64,000 nucleotides of DNA from positions 83,194 through 147,193 of the forward strand of contig CAJTYG010000006.1 of NCBI GenBank assembly GCA_910584155.1, in the 5' to 3' direction. Source of the stretch: an uncultured Christensenella sp. GTDB taxonomy: Bacteria > Bacillota > Clostridia > Christensenellales > CAG-917. Position 1 is the first letter of the stretch. Each line of letters begins with the position of its first letter. A program made the translations under genes and the position numbers. Below, piece by piece: positions 52,217 to 60,300 of the stretch. The notes under the pieces are model-generated. The model made no database searches. It saw nothing but the letters and a program-made list of their open reading frames with translations, and was not told where the DNA came from.

Positions 52217-55200
52217 TTACACTCTTTGCTTGCAATCAACATAAATGCTTGTTGCAAAAACAATGTTTTTTATATCCGTGATAGCTATATAAGTTGTTTC
52301 ATCACTCAATAACAATATTATATTATCTGCCATATCAGTATTACTTGCAATTTCGCAATTGTCTACATACTCTTTTGCGGCGGAAGCTGCATAAGTTGTT
52401 GTGCTTTCGCAGGCATATACAGGTTCGGCGGTGATTGCAGAAGTTCCCACAGATGAAGTCTGTACTGTGTTACATTCAACAAACGAAGCTTGCGCAGAAG
52501 TCTGTGCTGCGGCTTGCTCGGCAATTATAGTTTGTGCAGTGTCACGTTCCACAGACGAAGTCTGTGCCGTGGCTCGCAATGTGAGACCTGCATAGATGTC
52601 AAGGGTATCTAAGGTGTAGGCGTTGAGGCGGGCTTTGTCTGCAGTGCCTACTTCACCGTCTCCGTCTAAGTCACAGGCTAAGAGATATGCACCCGTAAGC
52701 GGCAGGTTGTCCAAAGTGTATGAATTCAAGCGGGCTTTGTCTGCAGTACCTATGTCGCCGTCCCCGTCTATGTCGCCCATAACTGAGATTGTCAGTTGGT
52801 TCAACACTGTTTCGCCGTCCATTATGCGCAGCATCATGCCAGTTGCAAGCATTGTAGTGAGGTCTTCTATCAAGGTATTGTCTGCGGTGTATGCCGTGAT
52901 GTCCTCGGCGTTGGCAAACTGTCTCAATAAATCTGCCAACGTATCCGCATACGCAAGATTTGCTATATACACTACGCTTTCCGCACTGTACACGTATTCG
53001 CTTATGTCGTTTTCGTAGGCATGGAAGTTTTCGTACAGGAATTTGTATCCGTGGCTTGCAGCTGCCGCTTCGGTCAATATAAACCTATCCTTATGGGCGA
53101 TTGTGTATTCGAAAACGTTTTCCCCTATTATTATGTGGGTATTGGCTTTCTCGCCCTGCAAGGTTATCGTCACTTTATACTTACCTACCGCAGTCGGAGC
53201 GGTATTCGTCGCCTCGCCCTCGCTTCCGTCTGCGTTGATGAGCTGATATACCACGGAAAAGTCGCCCATGGTTATTCCCTCGCCCGTATAATTCAGTTTT
53301 ACGGCTTGCGGTTGGTTGTTGAAATAGACTTTCGTCTCAATCAGGCTTACCGTTACCGCCTTTTTATTGTCCCCAACGGAAAAACGTTGCGTGACCTCGT
53401 CCTTTACCTCGTTTTTGGAATTTAGCAGCATATAGCTGTCTGTTTTGCCGTCTGCGATTTTAACTGTTACGTTGTACACGGAAATTGCGGTTTCGGTATA
53501 GCTTGCGAGAATTTCGGCAAGCGTAATTGCTTCGCCGCTCGGATATTTTGTATATGAATATTCCAATATCCCGTCCTCTACCCCGCTGACCTTCGGGATA
53601 GTTATTTTCTTTCCGTCCGTCGTTGTATGTTCCGCATTAGTCCAGTTGGCGACGATCTTCTTTTTTGTGATACTCCACTCGTATTTATAATCTGCATAAT
53701 CTTCGGGCTCAAATGAGGTATAGTTTTTAGACATCTCAACGGAATCCGCATCGTTTTTAACGGTTATGCTCAATATAGTCGTCGTATATGGACCTACACT
53801 CAATCCGCTGTTGCCGTGATACACAACCTGCAAAAACGACGGAAGCCCCGATACGATAGTTACGGTCTGCGTGTTGCCCGTATATTCCAACTCGTTGGTT
53901 GGCTCCGCACTCCATTTGAAGTCGCTCAGCTTTAATTCGATTTTGTTTATGGTGACCGTCAGACTGAATTCCACTTCGGTTTTGGTTGGATCGGAAAATT
54001 CAAAAGATTCGTCATACGGCACAAGCTTGACCTTTACCGTAATTGCTCCGTTAGTCGCATTTGTCTGTACGTTGTTAGTATAGCTGTCTATCTTTACGCC
54101 TTTCGCACGCAATTCTTCTGTCGTTTCTTTTACGGTAAATCTGAATTCTTTTCCGTTGTAGGTCAGCGTTACGGAATTCCCGCTGATCTCCGTAGGCTCG
54201 CCGTCTTGTACATACTGCCACGTTACGTTTTCTATAGTTATATTTTTGGAGCCTACCGTCACCGTCTGCGGCGTTACGGTAGTGATTTTGTAATTGCTGT
54301 TTGCCGTTCCGTCTTTATTTTCCAGTTTCGCACCGAGCGTATATGTCCCCGTCGAAAGCCCCGACGCATTAAGCTCTGCGCCTGTAGCGGAAGTTACGTT
54401 TGCGGTGTCGCTGCCCTTATAATAAGTGATAGTCGGAACAACCGTATCGCCTGCGGCAACATCAGCCGCCGAAGGGACAGCAGTAAACGTTACGTTATCC
54501 CCGACCGCCATAGTGAATTTGTTGCTGCTGCTTGTAAAGTTTATTATTATTCCCTTTTGCGTAACGGTGATATTCAACGTCTTAGCACTTCTGTCGGGAT
54601 TTGACACAGTACCCTTCCAACAATAGTTGTTATCCTTTATCGAAATGTTTATTGGATAAGTTTTTGCGTTTTTAAATGATATTTTGCCGTCGTCCGACAG
54701 TGTATATCCATCGGGCAGCGTGGCGGTCATCTTTGCGCTGTCATAGCCGCTTATTGCAAACTCTATATCGCTTCCCGTATAAGTTTTGCTCGCTTCAGCA
54801 ACCGTAGGAATTTCCAATTCTGCGGGGTTTATTATAAACTTAAACCACCGCACCGTGCCAGACTCAACATGTCCTTCTTCTGTGACAGGATCGCCCTTAA
54901 ACTTAGGTCGTCGGATTTCCTTTGCTGCCGCAATCTCGGCCTCACTCCACCCTGTACTCTCTGCGGCTATTTGATCGTCGACTTCCTTAACCCAATTAAC
55001 CATATCTGCCTTAACCCAATAGGTTCCGGCGTTTTTCATTTCCGCAACGGCGTTGCCTTTATCATCTTGAAACGACAATGTTATACGGTTGGAATTTTCA
55101 TAATATTCAGAATTGTACCAATTTACACTGCTATTGTCAGCGTCGTATAGTCCTTTAACCGTCTGCGCATTGCCGTTATACGTGGTAGTCACATTTTCGG

Positions 55201-56173
55201 GATTGTCGATTCCTGTCTTAAACGACATAGACGCAGCAGACAAATTAAAGTGAAGCGCAGGCCGCACGCCGTAAGTATTCGTTACAAGGTCTTTGTTAGT
55301 GATATATTCGCCCGCAGAGCTCATACCGTACGCACGGCCGTAATAGAGCCAATTACCGGACCGCAACCACGAGTAGTCGGTGGTGCGAGCACGCTGAGCA
55401 TTGCTCAGCTTCCAGATGCATGTGGTGGCGCCGTGATTTTTCCAACCCGTTTCACTTGCAGACGGAAGCCAGATATAGTCCTCTCCCCATGCGTCGTAAC
55501 GCTTGCTGTCATACGTATCTGCAGGCTGATAATTTACGTTGCTATGCCAACCTGTGGACTGCGCCTCAAGAGCTTCGTTTGGGTAATTGTAGCTTGCAAA
55601 ATCGGTATCACGACCTACCCACGTTTGATTCTTTTGATATTTGATGTATTTCGGTTGAACCAAATATTTACTTGCAAAGCCGTTTTCACCCTTTTGATTG
55701 AATAAAGCCCAAGTACTGTTTGTAAGCAAATGATTTCGCACTGTACTGCGGCTGTACATGTTGTTGCCCTTAGTGGTGCTGTCGTTTGAGTAATACTGCG
55801 ACTCACCGAGGTCCTCTGCTAAGTATAAAGTCATTATGATATTGTCTTTTTTGTCGCCTATATCCGCAAGCGTAAGCGAGGCAACCATCCAATCCTTGCC
55901 GTCTAATTTCACTACAAGACCGCTATCGCTACCCACTTTTGAGTTTATAGTAGAAGCAGGTATCACATAACTGTCCGTCTGTGTATCTTTCATTGTTTTT
56001 ATGTATTCAACAGGGTCATTATCACCAAAAAGTTTGTTACTTATGTCGTTTAAAACTCTGAAATTTAAACTCGTGTCGCTCCACAAATCTGCTCCGTCGC
56101 CAGCCAACACTGCGCCCGAAGTAGTAGTAAGTGCCTCAGCGGAATTATTTAAGCAGGGAAGCACCCCCCCCAT
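52217..56173 (-). CDS. Giant secreted dockerin protein, copy 1; body out of frame with its signal peptide
   Basis: 1318 codons. The body has a DUF6273-like domain (about 60-330; TVRNHLLTNSTW, DYIWLPSASETG, YGVRPALHFNL), then about six beta-sandwich repeats with TYNG, TYTGSD and YTGNTQTV starts (MBG/Ig-like), a dockerin cassette (GDIDGDGDIGTADKARLN and CDLDGDGEVGTADKARLN) and a Cys-containing tail ending DCKQRV. It should bind a cohesin outside the cell. The signal peptide lies upstream in another frame (56149-56274); a G8 tract at 56164-56171 separates them. The frame's own ATG gives no signal peptide. Confidence 0.85.
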   Translation of the reverse strand: MGGVLPCLNNSAEALTTTSGAVLAGDGADLWSDTSLNFRVLNDISNKLFGDNDPVEYIKTMKDTQTDSYVIPASTINSKVGSDSGLVVKLDGKDWMVASLTLADIGDKKDNIIMTLYLAEDLGESQYYSNDSTTKGNNMYSRSTVRNHLLTNSTWALFNQKGENGFASKYLVQPKYIKYQKNQTWVGRDTDFASYNYPNEALEAQSTGWHSNVNYQPADTYDSKRYDAWGEDYIWLPSASETGWKNHGATTCIWKLSNAQRARTTDYSWLRSGNWLYYGRAYGMSSAGEYITNKDLVTNTYGVRPALHFNLSAASMSFKTGIDNPENVTTTYNGNAQTVKGLYDADNSSVNWYNSEYYENSNRITLSFQDDKGNAVAEMKNAGTYWVKADMVNWVKEVDDQIAAESTGWSEAEIAAAKEIRRPKFKGDPVTEEGHVESGTVRWFKFIINPAELEIPTVAEASKTYTGSDIEFAISGYDSAKMTATLPDGYTLSDDGKISFKNAKTYPINISIKDNNYCWKGTVSNPDRSAKTLNITVTQKGIIINFTSSSNKFTMAVGDNVTFTAVPSAADVAAGDTVVPTITYYKGSDTANVTSATGAELNASGLSTGTYTLGAKLENKDGTANSNYKITTVTPQTVTVGSKNITIENVTWQYVQDGEPTEISGNSVTLTYNGKEFRFTVKETTEELRAKGVKIDSYTNNVQTNATNGAITVKVKLVPYDESFEFSDPTKTEVEFSLTVTINKIELKLSDFKWSAEPTNELEYTGNTQTVTIVSGLPSFLQVVYHGNSGLSVGPYTTTILSITVKNDADSVEMSKNYTSFEPEDYADYKYEWSITKKKIVANWTNAEHTTTDGKKITIPKVSGVEDGILEYSYTKYPSGEAITLAEILASYTETAISVYNVTVKIADGKTDSYMLLNSKNEVKDEVTQRFSVGDNKKAVTVSLIETKVYFNNQPQAVKLNYTGEGITMGDFSVVYQLINADGSEGEATNTAPTAVGKYKVTITLQGEKANTHIIIGENVFEYTIAHKDRFILTEAAAASHGYKFLYENFHAYENDISEYVYSAESVVYIANLAYADTLADLLRQFANAEDITAYTADNTLIEDLTTMLATGMMLRIMDGETVLNQLTISVMGDIDGDGDIGTADKARLNSYTLDNLPLTGAYLLACDLDGDGEVGTADKARLNAYTLDTLDIYAGLTLRATAQTSSVERDTAQTIIAEQAAAQTSAQASFVECNTVQTSSVGTSAITAEPVYACESTTTYAASAAKEYVDNCEIASNTDMADNIILLLSDETTYIAITDIKNIVFATSIYVDCKQRV

Positions 56174-56274
56174 GTAATCATACAGAGTGTAAGAGAAAGC
56201 ACCAATATAAATATCATAAACGATATTATATTAGCTGAAAGTTTATTTCTGTTGTGTTTATTATTTATCCGCAT
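56149..56274 (-). pseudogene. Signal-peptide leader of dockerin gene copy 1 (shifted frame)
   Basis: ATG 56274 with AGGAAT upstream encodes 41 residues: a basic start MRINNKHNRNK, a hydrophobic stretch ISFMIFILVLSLTLCMI and TWGG, almost the same as the start of copy 2, then a stop at 56149. One more G (9) or two fewer (6) in the tract would join it to the body frame. The downstream sequence also has one T more than copy 2 (CCCTGC for CCCGC). Confidence 0.8.
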
Positions 56275-56344
56275 ATCTATTCCTATATTATTCGATTAGC
56301 AATACAGTATGCCGCTTGTTGTATAATGTCGATATTTATAGCAT

Positions 56345-56356
56345 ATTATCGATAAT
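56345..56356. promoter_or_regulatory. ATTATCGATAAT palindrome in the leader of copy 1
   Basis: A 12-bp perfect palindrome placed about 5-16 nt after the predicted start point; copy 2 has TATCGATA at the same place (63401-63408). Confidence 0.45.
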
Positions 56357-56367
56357 TATACATATAT

Positions 56368-56396
56368 ATTCTACCCGCTATGCACAAATATGTCAA
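56368..56396 (-). promoter_or_regulatory. Promoter of dockerin gene copy 1
   Basis: TTGACA, 17-nt spacer, TAGAAT on the minus strand, giving an 87-nt leader. Confidence 0.7.
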
Positions 56397-56512
56397 TAGT
56401 TTTCAATATTGCAATAATTTCCAATCAAAAAACACTCAAAAATCGGCGTATTTAGCGCAAACCTGTCCAAGTTTCGGACAGGTTTGTTGCTTTAACTTGA
56501 TTTTCTCGCTTT

Positions 56513-56591
56513 ACCAAACAAAAGATTATTGCTATCAACTCAAACTGCCGTTGTAAACTTTTGCCTCGTTCCGCATAATCTTTTGTTTGGT
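56513..56591. repeat. 17-bp perfect inverted repeat with 45-nt spacer
   Basis: ACCAAACAAAAGATTAT at 56513-56529 and its exact complement at 56575-56591. It abuts the first A-family element and has no counterpart before copy 2. Confidence 0.75.
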
Positions 56592-56659
56592 GACAATCCC
56601 CTCACCGCCTCATCACATAATATGTGAATTCGGCAGAGCTCCCCTTGCTAAGGGGAGCC
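56592..56659. repeat. A-family palindromic repeat, copy 1
   Basis: Begins GACAATCCCCTCA and ends AAGGGGAGCC; A-family elements join a GAGGGGATT end to a CTCCCCTT..AAGGGGAG hairpin. Confidence 0.8.
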
Positions 56660-56700
56660 ATATTAAGGAAAAATCAAATATATTACGTTTAAATAAAATT

Positions 56701-56800
56701 CGTCATTGCGAGGCATTTATTGCCGAAGCAATTCAGACCTTTCAACCATTTATAAGCCCACGTTCTAGATTGCTTCGTCGCCTTGCTCCTCGCAATGACG
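56701..56800. repeat. B-family palindromic repeat, copy 1
   Basis: 100 bp, CGTCATTGCGAGG at one end and CCTCGCAATGACG at the other, with inner GAAGCAATTCAG and CTAGATTGCTTCG arms: a MITE-like imperfect palindrome without coding capacity. Confidence 0.85.
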
Positions 56801-56915
56801 GACTGCGTAATGCTTAAAGCGACCTTATCCTTTTGTATCCTCTTTTACACGCATATGCAACCACCCTATTATAGTTTCCCTTAGCAAGCACGACGTGTAA
56901 AACAAACCGCTATAT

Positions 56916-56973
56916 GGCTCCCCTTAGCAAGGGGAGCTCCGTAGAGCGCAAGCGGCACGGTGAGGGGATTGTC
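56916..56973. repeat. A-family palindromic repeat, copy 2 (inverted)
   Basis: GGCTCCCCTTAGCAAGGGGAG followed by GTGAGGGGATTGTC; nearly identical to the element at 63747. Confidence 0.85.
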
Positions 56974-56992
56974 GACAGTTATTGATATTTCA

Positions 56993-57040
56993 CATCCCCT
57001 CAGTCTGCTACGCAGCCAGCTCCCCTTATTAAAGGGAGCC
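56993..57040. repeat. A-family palindromic repeat, copy 3
   Basis: CATCCCCTCAGT to AAAGGGAGCC; counterpart of 63824-63871. Confidence 0.8.
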
Positions 57041-57130
57041 TTAATCGGAATAAATCAAATGTATTTCTTTAGAGCAGCCATAATATGGACAAATCTAATG
57101 TGTTAATAAGTCGTGACCTTAAATAAAATT

Positions 57131-57230
57131 CGTCATTGCGAGGCATTTATTGCCGAAGCAATCCAGACCTTTAGTTGGTTTTTGAGTTTACGTTCTGGAT
57201 TGCTTCGTCACTTCGTTCCTCGCAATGACG
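57131..57230. repeat. B-family palindromic repeat, copy 2
   Basis: 100 bp, same termini as the B element at 56701, variable centre; ends right at the terminator of dockerin copy 2. Confidence 0.85.
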
Positions 57231-57253
57231 AAAAGCGGCACATTTTGCGCCGC
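57231..57253 (-). terminator. Terminator of dockerin gene copy 2 (module terminator 2)
   Basis: GCGGC/GCCGC stem around ACATTTTGC with TTTTCG tail on the minus strand, matching module terminator 1. Confidence 0.65.
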
Positions 57254-57315
57254 CTTTCATTTTATTTTGCTTTTATATTTATTATACTATTATTTATATA
57301 ATATATTATACAAAC

Positions 57316-60300
57316 TTAATAGTTGAGTTGCACTCTCTGCTTGCAATCGGTATATGTGCTCGTTGTATAAGAAATATTCTTTACATCCGCAATATCTATA
57401 TAAGCAATGTTTTTTGTATCCGTAATAACTATATACGTTGTTTCATCATTCAACAACAATACCACATTATCTGCTATAGCATTATCACTTACAATTTCAC
57501 ATTCGCCAACATTCTCTACATTAGTTATTCCACTTTCATCTATAGGCGCACATTCAGCAAACATAAGTTCAGCAGCTTGTACTGTGTTACATTCAACAAA
57601 CGAAGTTTGTGCCGAAATTGTCGCAGATGAAGCTTGTGCGATGTCACATTTAACAGACGAAGTCTGCAAAGTTTCCATAGACGAAGTCTGTCCTGCAGCT
57701 CGCAATGTGAGACCTGCATAGATGTCAAGAGTGTCTAATGTGTAGGCGTTAAGGCGGGCTTTGTCTGCCGTACCTACTTCACCGTCGCCGTCAAGGTCGC
57801 AGGCTAACAGATATGCGCCTGTCAAGGGTAGATTGTCCAAGGTGTATGAGTTCAATCTTGCCTTGTCCGCCGTACCTATGTCGCCGTCTCCGTCTATGTC
57901 GCCCATTACTGAAATAGTAAGTTGATTCAAGATTGTTTCGCCGTCCATTATGCGAAGCATCATGCCCGTTGCAAGCATTGTTGTGAGGTCGTCTATCAAG
58001 GTATTGTCTGCGGTGTATGCCGTGATGTCCTCGGCATTGGCAAACTGCCTCAATAAATCTGCTATCGTATCCGCATATGCAAGATTTGCTATATACACTA
58101 CGCTTTCCGCACTGTACACGTATTCGCTTATGTCGTTTTCATAGGCGTGGAAGTTTTCGTACAGGAATTTGTAGCCGTGGCTTGCAGCTGCCGCTTCAGT
58201 AAGGATAAATCTGCCCTTCTGCTCGTCCTCGTATATAACTATCTTCACTGTAACAGGCGTTCTGTTCCAGTCTTCTGCGGTGCCCCATGCGTACAGTGAG
58301 CCGCTTACAAAGCCTACCGTCACCTCGTATTCGCCTATTTCCGTACCCTTTAGCACGCCCGTCTTAACTTCCATTTCTATGGGATTGTACCACTCGAGTT
58401 CGGTGAGGTCGAAGGTGATTTCCTCGCCCGTGTACTCGTAGCGCAGCTCCGCATTTTCGGGCTTCTCTAAGAAATCGGTAGGATCTATATCAAACGGGTC
58501 TTCCGTCTGGAATACGTACGGCTCCGTCTCTTCAAGCTCCGTTTCCGTATCCTTATATATAAGCGCAACGTTGCCTGCGTGTCCGTCCTTGAGCTTAAGC
58601 GCAATGCTGTACACCGTTGCCATCTCGAGCACGTCGTCTATGGGGATTATCTCACCCGTCTCAACCTTTTTGAGCACGTATTCAAAATACTTCTCGAGTT
58701 CATCCAAATCGTCTGTGTTGAGAGTTGGCTTGTCTATGCCCTCGCCGTCCGTCCAGCCGTCTATCGTGAACACAAGCTTGTTTACAGTTAGCACTATCTG
58801 GTACGGCCCTCTTGAGTTGTCCGCCCACTTTACGTTGTCCACCGTGCCGCCGTTGCTCTTGTTCATGCCACGCTTAAACAGCATCTGTATCCTGTATCTG
58901 CCTATGTTTACAAACTGCCACGTGCCGTCTGTAGGCGCAACCTCGGTATTTGTTATGTCAAAGACCTTTACTTCAAAATACTGCGAGAAATCTTCGGGCA
59001 GGTTTGTGATTTCGCTTAGGCTGTAGCCGCCCGCACGGTATACCACCTTGTCCTGTATCTGCTCCGCTTTCGGTACTCTGAGCGGCGCAATTTCCCAATC
59101 TATCTCTCTATCCAACAGTGCGCTGAACACTATATCGCCGTAATTCTTCAACAGCTCTTCGTCCGTTGTAAGACGGAAGCTCGTTGTATGGAAGCCTGCG
59201 TCGCTGTACTTGCCGTCATCACCCTCATATATGATGAGATCTCCCAAATGCTCCAAACCTGCAGGGAATTTAAGCTGCGCTTTGTATGTAACGGGCACGC
59301 CGTCCACTATGGAAAACACAAACGGCTCGTCGTTGCAGTTCCACACCACTCCGCTGAGGTCCGGTGCGCACTTCTCTATTTCCCACGTGAATTCAAAATT
59401 ATCGGGCGTTTTATAGTTCATTTTGTCTATAAAGGTGTCCGCAAAAGCAAACGTCACGTTCACAGTATACTCGCCTGCGGCAGTATATTCGCCGCTCGTT
59501 CCGTCTGCAGGCTCGCACGTCACAATTATGCCCTCTATGCCGTCGCCCTTATATTCGAGCTTATGCGGCGTATTCGGGTTGTAGATATACGGTCCCGTAT
59601 ATTCTGCGTCTTCATGCAGCGAGTCCACCCACTTGAAGCTCGAGAGGTCAAAGGTCGCCTTTTCTATAACGTAGTCTATATAACGTCCGCCCGCTACTGC
59701 GAAATCACCGGACTGCGCCTTGCTTATCTCAACCACAACTTGGTATTCGCCTGCGTCGTTGGGCACTCCGCTGAATTTCTCGTATTCGCCTGCTTCGTTT
59801 TTCACCATATAAGATAGCCTGTAGTCTACCTTAAGTCCGCCTGCGTCTACTTCCACTTCGGCAGGCTGTTCCTTGCCGTTGTATACTACAGTATCCTTTT
59901 TGAGGCTCACTCGCACGGGGTTCTTATTGCCGCCTACGCTGAAGCCCTGATATGATTCCGTTTTTTCTACGCCGCCGTCCAACAATACGCAGTTTTTGCT
60001 GCTGAACGAGCGCACTTCCGTCTCGGACGGCGCCTTTAACCTCGCATATACGTAATACGTCCTGTACGTGGTTTGGTCATAATTCTGACATATTTCCTCA
60101 AGCGTCATCTCTTTTGAGGTGTCCGGCACGGACGGAGTGTCTTCCATAGACGGACAATATATGTATTCTATCGCTCCGTCTGCGTCATCGGACAGGGACG
60201 GCACAAAGATGATTTCATCATCCTGTCCCGTTTCTTCCGTTATAACCCACTTTATGGGAATTCTTCTCTTAACTATCTTCCACGAATGTGTGGGTATGCT

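Larger units (their letters stand above)
56397..57230. other. Repeat-filled gap between the dockerin genes
   Basis: No gene. It holds a GGACAGGTTT/AAACCTGTCC hairpin near 56,459-56,485, a 17-bp inverted repeat (56513-56529 with 56575-56591), and five palindromic repeat elements of two families in the order A-B-A-A-B. Confidence 0.8.

Noticed and set aside
52401..56000. Many plus-strand open frames opposite the dockerin gene
   Set aside because: They are antisense shadows without ribosome sites, explained by the codon bias of the long minus-strand gene.
56592..57230. Repeat series as a CRISPR array
   Set aside because: The units are two different palindromic families of unequal spacing with no short uniform spacers and no cas genes.
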